From: Bacteroidota bacterium
GTDB taxonomy: Bacteria; Bacteroidota; Bacteroidia; Chitinophagales; Chitinophagaceae
DNA length: 64,000 nucleotides
Reading direction: 5' to 3'
Assembly: GCA_023387985.1 (NCBI GenBank)
Contig: JAEWHC010000009.1
Span: forward strand, 434,001-498,000
Shown: positions 18,407 to 26,976 of the stretch, one piece after another
Layout of the letters: every line of letters starts with the position of its first letter
How positions within the stretch are numbered: the first letter of the stretch is position 1
Notes under the pieces: generated by a model
Databases searched by the model: none
Told to the model about the DNA's origin: nothing
What the model saw: the letters and a program-made list of their open reading frames with translations, nothing else
Program-made: the position numbers and the translations under genes

Positions 18407-18444
18407 AGGTAAATTCAAAGCAATTCGGTTTAAGTTTTGGTGAA

Positions 18445-19176
18445 CTATAAAGTCTCGTAGTGCGCAGCAATTGCGGGAAGACTGGCTGCGTGGTTTTTGA
18501 TATTCCGGAAACCGGCCTTGCGCATAAAATCACGCATCTCCGCAGGGTGATCACTGTAGGCATTCAATACACTTGGAATATTGGTGATCCGGTAAAATGT
18601 TCCGTTGCGTTCTACATATACAGCCTGGCCTTCTTCAATAACTTTTGCCATTTTTCCATCCCATACCTCGTCCTTGATGGTTTTAATGTGTTTTTTGTAG
18701 AGCTTACTTTTGGCGCCGTCAAACAACACTTCATAGTATCCAACGGGTATTTGCCGCCCTACTTCTTCATGCCGGAGATGCTTGAAATGCCGACCCCAAA
18801 TCACGAAGTCATTCACCCGGTCATTGGTGAGTTCATGCATCAGGTTGTAATTGGGAGAAAGGGTAACAAGTTTTTCCTTAACAACGTCGTACCACAACGT
18901 AACATTTTCGTATAAAATGCCATTAAAGGTTACCTGCCCGCTCGAAGCTTTTGTGGAATCCAGGAAGGGCATTCCCCGCAATATGCTATTGGAATAAAAA
19001 ATATAGAAAGGACCGTTTGTGATTCCATTTTGAAGACCCATATATCCATGGTAAACCGTAACCGTGTTTTTCAGGGCACTGGCGGCCATATCATCTTCTT
19101 CGGCTGTCTGCGCCGCAGCATTTGTAACTGCACAGGAAAGTTGCAGGAAAAGCAGGGTTTTTAATAGATTTTTCAT
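18445..19176 (-). CDS. Secreted protein of unknown function, first gene of the TonB receptor operon
   Basis: I do not recognise this family. The 243-residue product has a signal peptide (MKNLLKTLLFLQLSCAVTNAAAQ) and then a compact, mixed-character domain rich in aromatic residues with no cysteines and no membrane segment. It reads as a soluble periplasmic protein. It ends 38 bases before the receptor start on the same strand, so it is probably the first gene of the operon that continues with the receptor, DUF4249 lipoprotein and MG2-like protein. Its conserved position there, if found in other genomes, would be the best clue to role. Confidence 0.7.
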   Translation of the reverse strand: MKNLLKTLLFLQLSCAVTNAAAQTAEEDDMAASALKNTVTVYHGYMGLQNGITNGPFYIFYSNSILRGMPFLDSTKASSGQVTFNGILYENVTLWYDVVKEKLVTLSPNYNLMHELTNDRVNDFVIWGRHFKHLRHEEVGRQIPVGYYEVLFDGAKSKLYKKHIKTIKDEVWDGKMAKVIEEGQAVYVERNGTFYRITNIPSVLNAYSDHPAEMRDFMRKAGFRNIKNHAASLPAIAAHYETL

Positions 19177-19546
19177 AATTGACGATCAATGCCTCATAAG
19201 CTTTCCATACGCTATGACGTAGAATTTAATGAATGACCCATTTCCAACGCGGTATGTTGCAGCAAGTCAGAAAATAATAAGGCGTAAAGGTAGGGGTTTG
19301 GATTATTTTGCAAGCGGTCGGTCAGCATCGAAAACAACGTATCCGTTTGGAAAGCGGTTTAGCTGCTCCGGATTGGGGTTTTTCCGCGAAATATGCCACT
19401 TGTCGCTGTGGGCCGGCGTGTTTCGTGGTCCCTGCTTGAATTTCCTGGGTTTTACGCGTAACAAACGTCATTTTCAGGTCGGTTCGCAGAAAGAGCCCTT
19501 GTGCCTTACCTTTGCATCCTCGAATTTTTAAAACCAAACCGTTTAT
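19177..19546. other. Divergent intergenic region upstream of yebC
   Basis: It separates the minus-strand receptor operon from yebC. A plus-strand reading frame at 19229-19531 has no signal, domain or plausible composition and is not called. The region holds a -7-like box for yebC near 19507. Confidence 0.55.
19507..19514 (+). promoter_or_regulatory. Possible -7 box of yebC
   Basis: TACCTTTG followed by C matches the Bacteroidota TAnnTTTG element, 32 bases before the yebC ATG. No convincing -33 TTG lies upstream. Confidence 0.4.
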
Positions 19547-20284
19547 ATGGGCCGGATATTTGAAGTTAGAAAAGCCACCATGTTCGCCCGCTGGGACAGG
19601 ATGGCCAAGCAGTTTACCCGAATAGGGAAGGAGATCGTGATTGCCGTTAAGGCCAGCGGCCCTGACCCAGCCACCAATCCTGCACTGCGGCGCGTAATGC
19701 AAAATGCAAAAAGTGTAAACATGCCCAAAGACCGCGTAGAAGCGGCCATCAAACGGGCGATTGGCAAAGAGGTAGAAAACTACGATGAAATTTTATACGA
19801 AGGATATGGTCCCCATGGTGTGGCCATACTTGTAGAAACCGCCACAGATAACCATGTGCGTACAGTTGCCAATGTGAAATCTATTTTCAACAAAGCGAAC
19901 GGCGCTTTGGGCAACAGTGGAAGCGTGGCCTTTCAATTCAATCAGATGGGGGTTTTCCGCTTAAAACCGGACGGCCTGGACCCGGAGGAGCTGGAACTGG
20001 AACTGATTGATGCGGGGCTTGAGGAATTGGGAGAAGGCATATACCAGCCTGAAGAAAACAGCGACCCGGTTGAAGTTTTAATTCTTCGCACAAATTTCAC
20101 CAGCTTTGGAAGCATGCAAAAAGCCCTGGAAGAAAAAGGCATAGAACCTTTAAGTGCTGAAGTGGAATGGATACCCGCCACCACCGTAAAATTAAGCGAT
20201 GAGCATGCCGAAGAAGTATTGAAACTGGTAGATAAACTGGAACAGGACGAAGACGTACAGAAAGTGTTCTATAACCTGGAATGA
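19547..20284 (+). CDS. yebC: YebC/PmpR-family protein
   Basis: Cytosolic YebC-family protein of 245 residues. This family is known both as DNA-binding regulators and, more recently, as ribosome-associated factors that help translation through proline stretches. The family shape is complete: the N-terminal positively charged segment (ATMFARWDRMAKQFTRIGKEI), the YEGYGPHGVAILVE signature near residue 85, and the acidic C-terminal domain (VDKLEQDEDVQKVFYNL). The N-terminus differs from the usual MAGHSKW opening (here MGRIFEVRKATMFARW), as is common in Bacteroidota. It has its own promoter-like box and terminator. Confidence 0.93.
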   Translation: MGRIFEVRKATMFARWDRMAKQFTRIGKEIVIAVKASGPDPATNPALRRVMQNAKSVNMPKDRVEAAIKRAIGKEVENYDEILYEGYGPHGVAILVETATDNHVRTVANVKSIFNKANGALGNSGSVAFQFNQMGVFRLKPDGLDPEELELELIDAGLEELGEGIYQPEENSDPVEVLILRTNFTSFGSMQKALEEKGIEPLSAEVEWIPATTVKLSDEHAEEVLKLVDKLEQDEDVQKVFYNLE

Positions 20285-20328
20285 GTTTTTGAATTCGGGG
20301 TGCTGAGCGGAATTAACATGTACTTTAT

Positions 20329-20376
20329 AAAAAAAAAGGAAGCCACTGCATTGATGCAGCGGTTTTTTTCCTTTTC
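20329..20376 (+). terminator. Terminator after yebC, possibly bidirectional
   Basis: A hairpin, CTGCAT against ATGCAG with flanking GCC/GGT, is enclosed by an A-run on the left and a T-run on the right. The A- and T-runs can pair as well, so it could stop transcription from either side. Confidence 0.75.
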
Positions 20377-20524
20377 ATGTGCGTGTGGGTGAAGTCAAGA
20401 AAGGTTTTTACACCAATTACACCTCTAAGATAAAAAAAGAAAATGGGTCTTTTCGCAGCCGTATTCAATTTGCAGTATTTTTTTAGTAAGTGGTATATTT
20501 TAACAAGAAAACGGGGACATTTTC

Positions 20525-21007
20525 TTACCTGTTTTTTACAAACAGTGCCACAAGTGCGGAAGTAAGTACGCCTGAAACGAGCGAAAACACGGTGGATTGC
20601 AACATGTAATTGTTCAGGTTAAACTGGGCATTGGCTTCACCGGGAGTCATCATTTGGTGCTCAATCGTATATTGGATTACGTTATCGAAATACTGTGGCG
20701 TTATCCAGGTGCTGATGATGTATTGCGTAAGCGGGGCAAGCAGGGTTATGATCAAGGTGATGCCCATACCGCTTGCAAACCCTTTTTTCCAGGTCATTCT
20801 GCCGTGCAGGTCGTTTTTTCGTTTGTCGAGCAAAGCAAAAACATATACGCCAATGCCTACAGGGATGAAGAGTAAAGTAAGCCATTGCTGCTGGGCCAGT
20901 TTTTCATCGTGCCAGCCGAGGGCTTTTTCCATCATCATCCACAAGAGCGAAACGAGTACGAAAATAAGTGCCCATTTGAGTTCGGTTTTTCCCAGCCATT
21001 TTTTCAT
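20525..21007 (-). CDS. DUF4199-family membrane protein
   Basis: Small integral inner-membrane protein of 160 residues with four predicted hydrophobic segments (about 12-28, 39-55, 73-93 and 135-155). The pattern of a polar turn GRMTWKKGFASGMGITLIITLLAP and a C-terminal membrane helix fits the DUF4199 family, which is common in Bacteroidota and of unknown role. The start at 21007 gives MKKWLGKTELKW, placing the first helix next to the N-terminus; the ATG at 21121 would add 38 residues without similarity. It stands alone between yebC and the S9 peptidase. Confidence 0.75.
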   Translation of the reverse strand: MKKWLGKTELKWALIFVLVSLLWMMMEKALGWHDEKLAQQQWLTLLFIPVGIGVYVFALLDKRKNDLHGRMTWKKGFASGMGITLIITLLAPLTQYIISTWITPQYFDNVIQYTIEHQMMTPGEANAQFNLNNYMLQSTVFSLVSGVLTSALVALFVKNR

Positions 21008-21379
21008 GTGTGTAAGGTTTGGAGGTAACTGATGAAAGGAATCTTCATTCGAATATAGGACGGATATTGGGAAATACCAGAAAATAATGGGATGTTTATG
21101 CACTGTCTTCGCTGGCGGCATTGGGCCTTTGCATCTTCCAAACAGGTTTATCCATTTTGCTTATATTGCGGGTCAACGCTACCACCTATGCCATTAAGCT
21201 GGAAAGAGATCAAAAGGTTGATGCTATAGAAATGCTAACCTTCCAATTGACATTAGGGTTTGGAGGTAAAAAATAACCACTAAGGAATTCGGTATGTTCC
21301 TAATATTCAACCGCAAGCCTTTCAAGTTAATCGGTTAACCTGCGAACCTGCAACATTCCAACCTGCAACCCGCAACTGA
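21008..21379. other. Intergenic region with decayed short repeats
   Basis: No gene is supported. The left end is the upstream region of the DUF4199 gene, with a TATATTCG box on the minus strand at 21050-21057. The right end holds a cluster of near-repeats of AACCTGCAA (see the repeat entry). Confidence 0.55.
21334..21377. repeat. Degenerate AACCTGCAA-type repeat cluster
   Basis: AACCTGC occurs three times within about 40 bases (with AACCTGCG, AACCTGCAAC and AACCTGCAACCCGCAAC variants). It is intergenic and lies just beyond the stop of the S9 peptidase gene. Confidence 0.55.
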
Positions 21380-23275
21380 TCAGAGCGTTTCCTCCAGCCA
21401 CCTGAAAAACTCTTGCTGCCAAACCATCGCGTTCTGCGGTTTCAGCACCCAGTGATTTTCTTCCGGGAAAACAACAAGCCGGCTTTTGATACCGCGCAAT
21501 TGCAAAGCGGTAAAAGCTTGTAAGGCTTGTTCGGTTGGCACACGGTAATCTTTCTCCCCCTGGAAAATCAGCATCGGTGTGTTCCATTTATCAACATAAT
21601 CAATTGGATTGAAATTGTTGTAGGAATTTTGTGCGGCCTGGTTGTCTTTTTCCCAGTAAGGCCCGCCATAATCCCAGTTTACAAAAAAGATCTCTTCGGT
21701 GCTCCCAAACATGCTGCGCATATCAAAAATGCCATCGTGAGCGATGAAGGTTTTGAAACGGTTGTTGTGCATGCCCGCCAGCATGAAGGCGCTGTATCCG
21801 CCGTAAGAAGCGCCAACCACACCAAGGCGGTCCTTGTCCACAAACTTTTCTTTAGCTACATCATCAATGGCGGAGAGATAGTCCTGCATCGCCATGCCGC
21901 CATGGTCGGTACTGATCTGTTCGTTCCATTTGGTACCATGTCCGGGCATGCCGCGGCGGTTGGGTGCGACTACAATATATCCCTGGTTCGCCATCAGGTA
22001 TGGATTCCAGCGAAAGCTGAAAAATTGAGTCAGTGCACTTTGCGGTCCGCCCTGGCAATAAAGCAGGGTTGGATATTTTTTATTGGGATCAAAATCCGGC
22101 GGATAAATCACCCAAACCAGCATTTGTTTATCATCCACGGTGCGCACCATGCGGCGCTCGGATTTGGAGGGTTTTAGTTTGGCATAAAAATCCTTATTGA
22201 CGTGGGTTAGTTGGGCCAGGTTGCCGTTGCGGAGGTTAACCGTATAAAGTTCCGGCGCATGGCTGAAATCGTTGCGGCTCACAACCAATGTATATCCGGA
22301 TTGTCCGCCAATGCCATTCACATCAAAATCGCCTGATGTCATTTGGGTAATTGACCCCCCCGGAACAGTAATGGAATGCAGTTGCTGGGTGCCATTTACC
22401 GGGGCGATAAAATAAATGAGCCTTCCATCGTTTGCCCATTTGAAGCTGCCCACATGAATCAAATCGTATTTGCCGGTCAGGTTCACTGCTTTGCCATTTT
22501 GCATGATGATGATATCCTGCTTGTCGGCTTCGTATCCATCCCGCTTCATTTGAAGCCAGGCCAGTGTTCCGTCTTTGCTGTATTCCGGATGGGTATCATA
22601 GCCTTTATTGCTTTCCGTCAGGTTTTTGGTGACGCCGGTGGCGATATCGTATTCAAAAAGGTCGGTATTGGTGCTCGTCACGAATTCATTGCCCGCTTTA
22701 GGTTTCATTACATACACCAGTTTATTTGCATTGGGGTGCCATACATAATCCTCCGCCCCGCCAAACGGAACTTGAGGGCTGTGAAACGGTTTGCCCTCCA
22801 GCAGGTCTTTTTTGTTTCCGGAGGCTATATCGGTTAGCATAACGTGGTTGTATTTGCCGTCTGTCCAGGTATCCCAATGGCGGTAATGCAGCGCATCGTA
22901 GATCATGGCATTGCTCTTATCCCATTGCGGGTAGTAATCGTCCCCGCTCACTTTTTTCACCTTCATCCGTTCGTGGCTGAGTTTGTATTTGCCATCAGCG
23001 GAAACTTTCGAATCATCCAGCAATTCGTTGGGGTTGGTGATTTCTGATGCATTTCCACCAGCCAAAGGAATGGAATAATATTTCCGGTTGATCTTATCTG
23101 CCTGTACATCAGGAGTGGATACGGAATAAATGACCCGATCGCCAGTCTTGGAAATGCCCATGGCAGAAACCCGGCCAAGTTGCCAAAGCATTTCGGGGGT
23201 GAATTTCTCCTGGGCAACCAGGGGGTTGAAATGGATTAATAACAGGAGGACAAGAAAGGACAGGCATTGTTTCAT
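21380..23275 (-). CDS. S9-family peptidase (prolyl oligopeptidase / dipeptidyl aminopeptidase type)
   Basis: Exported serine peptidase of 631 residues. A signal peptide (MKQCLSFLVLLLLIHFNPLVAQ) is followed by a beta-propeller of WD40/TolB-like repeats to about residue 360, and then the alpha/beta-hydrolase domain. The catalytic triad is readable: Ser near 490 in GASYGGYS, Asp near 576 in GEKDYRVP and His near 608 in EENHWV. The start at 23275 begins the signal peptide; an ATG 15 codons upstream is rejected. Such enzymes usually release di- or acyl-peptides in the periplasm; exact specificity cannot be read. Confidence 0.92.
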   Translation of the reverse strand: MKQCLSFLVLLLLIHFNPLVAQEKFTPEMLWQLGRVSAMGISKTGDRVIYSVSTPDVQADKINRKYYSIPLAGGNASEITNPNELLDDSKVSADGKYKLSHERMKVKKVSGDDYYPQWDKSNAMIYDALHYRHWDTWTDGKYNHVMLTDIASGNKKDLLEGKPFHSPQVPFGGAEDYVWHPNANKLVYVMKPKAGNEFVTSTNTDLFEYDIATGVTKNLTESNKGYDTHPEYSKDGTLAWLQMKRDGYEADKQDIIIMQNGKAVNLTGKYDLIHVGSFKWANDGRLIYFIAPVNGTQQLHSITVPGGSITQMTSGDFDVNGIGGQSGYTLVVSRNDFSHAPELYTVNLRNGNLAQLTHVNKDFYAKLKPSKSERRMVRTVDDKQMLVWVIYPPDFDPNKKYPTLLYCQGGPQSALTQFFSFRWNPYLMANQGYIVVAPNRRGMPGHGTKWNEQISTDHGGMAMQDYLSAIDDVAKEKFVDKDRLGVVGASYGGYSAFMLAGMHNNRFKTFIAHDGIFDMRSMFGSTEEIFFVNWDYGGPYWEKDNQAAQNSYNNFNPIDYVDKWNTPMLIFQGEKDYRVPTEQALQAFTALQLRGIKSRLVVFPEENHWVLKPQNAMVWQQEFFRWLEETL

Positions 23276-23467
23276 AGGTTCAATATTTGGAGGCTGCAAA
23301 ATACGAAAGGTTAGGTACAAAGTATCGCGTTAAGCAGGGAGTGCCGGGTACCAAAATGCGTCTCCTGCCTTTATGTTCTTTACAACAGGCACAATAAAGG
23401 CTGTAACCTCCCGGGATACTTTACAAATTATATTAATTCATTAATCCATTCCACTCTACATACGCGG

Positions 23468-23475
23468 TAACTTTG
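23468..23475 (+). promoter_or_regulatory. Possible -7 box of the desaturase gene
   Basis: TAACTTTG (then C) is a full match to TAnnTTTG and ends four bases before the ATG at 23480; transcription would then begin at or very near the start codon. No -33 TTG is evident. Confidence 0.35.
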
Positions 23476-23479
23476 CGGC

Positions 23480-24235
23480 ATGACCATTTTAATCTTCATT
23501 GTAATTCTGTGGTATACAGGACTTTTTTTCCAGAGTTTTTTCCTTCATCGTTACGCTGCGCACCAGAGCTTTAAAATGTCGCGGTTTGGTGAGAAAATTT
23601 GCTTTATCCTGACATTCATTACACAGGGCTCCAATTATCTGAGTCCTTATGCCTACGGGGTGATGCACCGCATGCATCATGCTTATGCCGATACTGAAGA
23701 TGACCCGCATTCCCCGAAATATGATCCCAGCATTTTTCACATGATGTGGCGCACCAAAAATATTTTCTCCGATATTTTATACGGCAGGTTGAAAGTGGAT
23801 AAAAAATTCAGCATCAATGTGCCCAAATGGAAGGTTTTCGATCTGGCTGCAAGCAGTTGGGTTGCCCGACTGGGCTGGGGACTGGCCTACGGGGTTTTCT
23901 TTTATTTTTTCGCAACAGCCTGGTGGCAATGGTTGTTTCTTCCCGTCGCTTTTTTAATGGCGCCCATTCATGGAGCCATCATCAACTGGTTTGCGCATAA
24001 ATACGGTTATATCAATTTTAAAGTTTCAGATACTTCCAAAAATCTCTTTCATTTTGATTGGTTGATGATGGGAGAGGCTTACCACAATAATCATCACAAG
24101 TTTGGCGGCCGCCCCAATTTTGGTGGTGTACGCTGGCATGAAATCGATGTAACTTTCCAGATTATGCGCCTGCTGGATAAAATGGGGCTGATTAAACTAC
24201 GGCCGCTAGCCGTGGAGGTGAAACGCGAGGTTTGA
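23480..24235 (+). CDS. Acyl-CoA / acyl-lipid fatty acid desaturase
   Basis: Membrane di-iron oxygenase that introduces a double bond into acyl chains. The 251-residue product has hydrophobic helices at 1-20, 42-55 and about 130-170, and the three histidine boxes: HRYAAH near residue 23, HRMHHAYAD near 61 and HNNHHKFG near 213. It is somewhat shorter than plant-type desaturases and close to the bacterial stearoyl-CoA group. TAACTTTG at 23468-23475 ends four bases before the ATG, so the transcript may have almost no leader. Confidence 0.9.
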   Translation: MTILIFIVILWYTGLFFQSFFLHRYAAHQSFKMSRFGEKICFILTFITQGSNYLSPYAYGVMHRMHHAYADTEDDPHSPKYDPSIFHMMWRTKNIFSDILYGRLKVDKKFSINVPKWKVFDLAASSWVARLGWGLAYGVFFYFFATAWWQWLFLPVAFLMAPIHGAIINWFAHKYGYINFKVSDTSKNLFHFDWLMMGEAYHNNHHKFGGRPNFGGVRWHEIDVTFQIMRLLDKMGLIKLRPLAVEVKREV

Positions 24236-24370
24236 CAGAGCAAATCATGGCGTATAAATCACCATTCGCTATTTTATCGAAGAATGCCGGTTTGCTAAAA
24301 TTCTCTTAACAAATCCATTGTTGTATGGTTTTTGCTCCGTTAAGGGCATCAATCAATCCCATAATACACA

Positions 24371-25147
24371 ATGGAAATATTGCATACCAAAGGCGACAAT
24401 GAAGGAAGCTTTACCATGATGGGTGGTGAACGCCTGCTTGGAGAACTCACCTATTCCCTCAACAATGGCACAATGGTACTTGAACATACCGGAGTGGAAG
24501 AAAGTTTTCGTGACCAGGGCATAGGTCACAAGCTCGTGTTAGCCGCTGTGAACACCGCCACGCAGGATGGGAAAGAGCTGGAAGTAAAATGTGAATTTGC
24601 GAATGCCGTGCTGAATAAAACAAATCCCGAAACCATAAAAGAACCAATCATGGAAACAAAAAAATCAGGCGAAAAGCCTGCCATAAGAAAAGATGCTGTA
24701 GCCGGTGAGGCAACGGTTTACGAAGAAAAAATGGACCCGGCCGAAGCTGAAGGAACCACATTTCCTTCAAAAGATCATTCACAGAATGCCCAACAGGAGT
24801 ATCCGGTAAATAAAGAAGATGAATCTCCTGAAAAAACGGAAACGCCCCAGGAAAAAAGTGGCGGTTCACCACAGGAAAGGAAAGCAGACCGCGAACCGAC
24901 TACTGATGAAGAAGCAAAAAGTGAAGGTCCGGACCAGGGGGCTATAGAAGATTCTAAATCAGAAGTAGGAGGTATGGAAGGCGGACAAGCATCGGATACA
25001 GCAAAGAAAAAGGGGACAGCGGAAACGCCTGAAGCTCCCGAATTGTCCGATTCGGAAAATTTCACCAAAATGTCCGCCACAAAACCTGACGAAGATGAAA
25101 TTTATCAGTCAGGTAAAGAAGGAAACGAAAACCAGGCAAAAGAATAG
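24371..25147 (+). CDS. GNAT-fold (NATD1/YjdJ-like) domain with a long disordered acidic tail
   Basis: The first 90 or so residues are a small GCN5-related N-acetyltransferase-like domain: a short beta sheet (GGERLLGELTYSL), then the acetyl-CoA loop FRDQGIGHKLV and helix, and the closing strand EVKCEFA. The remaining 165 residues are a low-complexity tail of Glu, Lys, Ser, Thr, Pro and Gly with no hydrophobic core and no cysteine. Stand-alone NATD1-like proteins are normally about 95 residues, so the tail is unusual. An internal ATG (METKKSGEKP) at 24650 marks the joint, but the frame is continuous. Substrate unknown. It has its own terminator. Confidence 0.75.
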   Translation: MEILHTKGDNEGSFTMMGGERLLGELTYSLNNGTMVLEHTGVEESFRDQGIGHKLVLAAVNTATQDGKELEVKCEFANAVLNKTNPETIKEPIMETKKSGEKPAIRKDAVAGEATVYEEKMDPAEAEGTTFPSKDHSQNAQQEYPVNKEDESPEKTETPQEKSGGSPQERKADREPTTDEEAKSEGPDQGAIEDSKSEVGGMEGGQASDTAKKKGTAETPEAPELSDSENFTKMSATKPDEDEIYQSGKEGNENQAKE

Positions 25148-25207
25148 TGTTCAATGCAAGCTTCTCCCTGCAATTATTAGGGGAGGCTACAGGAACTGAC
25201 AGAAAGG

Positions 25208-25235
25208 ATCCGGCTCAAAAATGGCCGGATTTTTT
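25208..25235 (+). terminator. Rho-independent terminator after the GNAT-tail gene
   Basis: ATCCGGC pairs with GCCGGAT across a nine-base loop and is followed by five T. The minus-strand gene to the right ends at 25247, so it lies between convergent genes. Confidence 0.75.
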
Positions 25236-25246
25236 GATGGGTTTCA

Positions 25247-26164
25247 TTAAAGGGCTTTGATGATGAGTTGGCTGGCTACAAGATCGGGAATGTAAAGCCA
25301 ATTCTTTTCAATGCTGATGTCGGCTGCACTCTTCATTTCATTTTCCATTTCCAGCGTTTTTATCTGCTTTGATTTGAGATCAATGGATTGTATGGCTACA
25401 GGCGTCCAGTTGGAAACATAAAGCGTATTGCCATCCGCGGAAATGGCCAGCCCATCGTACTGCCCGGCAGGTTCAATGAGTTTTTCAGGCTTCGGGTTTT
25501 TCATGTTTTTTATGGCATAAACCGTATTGGCATCAGTGGTATTTCCATCGGCAGGATAGGATGCCACATACATTGTATTGTTATGTACAAGCAAACCGTT
25601 TGCTCCCGGAACGTTGGCGAATTTTGTGGGAATGAGCGTGGAATATTTCGACGTATCGGAAGCATCGATCCGAAAAATGTTGCCGGTGTTCGTCACAGAG
25701 ATATAAAGCGTTGTTCCATCAGCAGCAATATCATTTACAAAGGTTTCACCTGCGGGAAAAGGAGTGGTTATGGCAGGTTGCGAAGGATTGTCAATTTTGT
25801 AAGCGACCATTTTGCCCACATCGGCAATGAACAAATACCCGTTGAGGATCTGCATGCCTTTGGGTGCGCTGAGGCTTCCATCGGCAGGTATAAAATTCAT
25901 GATCGAATCATTTTTATAATAGGCAATGTAGCCCAAGCCTTCCGCGTTTAACGGGTCCAATTCGGCAGTGCCAAAATTGGCAAGCAGCACGCCGCCATCA
26001 TAGGGCAAAGTGCTTTCATTAAACCGCAGCATAGAGGTTTGTACTTTCTCTTCCGCAATGGTAAGTGAATCGGCCGAGGCCACAGTGATCTCGCCGCTGT
26101 CCTGGTTCCCGCAGGAGCTCAGCAGGATGGCAATAGCAAAGAGGCTAAAAATCATTTTTTTCAT
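25247..26164 (-). CDS. SMP-30/NHL-like beta-propeller lipoprotein
   Basis: Exported lipoprotein of 305 residues: MKKMIFSLFAIAILLSSC is a clear lipoprotein signal. The rest consists of repeating beta-propeller blades such as FVNDIAADGTTLYISVTNTG and DGLAISADGNTLYVSNW, as in the SMP-30/gluconolactonase and NHL groups. Metal-binding residues of true gluconolactonases are not clearly conserved, so an enzymatic role is uncertain; binding or scaffold function is equally likely. A second ATG three codons upstream (26173) is also possible. It is divergent from the doxX gene. Confidence 0.8.
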   Translation of the reverse strand: MKKMIFSLFAIAILLSSCGNQDSGEITVASADSLTIAEEKVQTSMLRFNESTLPYDGGVLLANFGTAELDPLNAEGLGYIAYYKNDSIMNFIPADGSLSAPKGMQILNGYLFIADVGKMVAYKIDNPSQPAITTPFPAGETFVNDIAADGTTLYISVTNTGNIFRIDASDTSKYSTLIPTKFANVPGANGLLVHNNTMYVASYPADGNTTDANTVYAIKNMKNPKPEKLIEPAGQYDGLAISADGNTLYVSNWTPVAIQSIDLKSKQIKTLEMENEMKSAADISIEKNWLYIPDLVASQLIIKAL

Positions 26165-26350
26165 GGGATACATTTATTTGATTGAAAATTTCCGCCTGAA
26201 TTTCCTGCGAAATTCTACCGCGGAAAGCGGCCGCCTTGCATGCCGGATCACACAAAATAAGGGATTTCCGGCTGCATTTTAAGTTCACCTGTGTTAATTC
26301 GGTTTGGATCTTTATTCTTGAATTTTGCCCGCATAAAAAATAAAAAACAA

Positions 26351-26758
26351 ATGACAAAAAAAGAACATACGGGAATATTTATCCTGAGGGTTTCGCTCGG
26401 CATCTTAATGTTGCTTCATGGTATAGCCAAAATCATGCATCCCGATTCCGTGGGATATATTTCGGGTGTTTTTTCGGAGGCGGGCCTGCATGCAGCATTG
26501 GCTTACCTGGTTTATGTGGGTGAGGTTGTTGCTCCCATAATGCTCATCATCGGCTGGCGTACGCGTATAGCTGCCTTGCTTATTGCCGGAACAATGCTGG
26601 TAGTTGCTGTACTGGCGATGCCTGAAGACGCCGGCAAACTGACTGCCACAGGTGCCTGGGGCCTTGAAACACAGGCATTGTTCTTCTTCGGAAGTGTGGC
26701 GCTCATGTTTACGGGAGGCAGCAAATATGCTTTATCTCAGCGCTCCAAATGGGACTGA
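26351..26758 (+). CDS. DoxX-family membrane protein
   Basis: Small inner-membrane protein of 135 residues with four hydrophobic helices. The N-terminal ILRVSLGILMLLHGIAKI and the VGEVVAPIMLIIGW turn are characteristic of the DoxX family, whose members are associated with quinone or thiol redox in some organisms but are mostly uncharacterised. The ATG at 26351 gives the short cytosolic MTKKEHTG leader; the ATG at 26291 adds 20 residues with no family match. It is not clearly in an operon; the efflux operon starts 218 bases downstream. Confidence 0.85.
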   Translation: MTKKEHTGIFILRVSLGILMLLHGIAKIMHPDSVGYISGVFSEAGLHAALAYLVYVGEVVAPIMLIIGWRTRIAALLIAGTMLVVAVLAMPEDAGKLTATGAWGLETQALFFFGSVALMFTGGSKYALSQRSKWD

Positions 26759-26976
26759 TCACCGTATTTATAAATTAAAATATTTATTAATAGAAAGTTT
26801 AGCTAGAAGGATATGGCCATACTTTGCGTCTATATCTGTTTACCGGATGTGTTGATCGGCTCCTGTTTTATTTGCCTGAAGACAATTACTGCCGCAAGCC
26901 TGAATTATTTTTATTCCAGGTTGTAACCGTTTGCAGAGATGAATGGCATCCGCACCGGTATCGAAAATTGAATGAA

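Noticed and set aside
19229..19531. Possible 100-codon gene upstream of yebC
   Set aside because: Composition is not protein-like and it overlaps the yebC promoter region.
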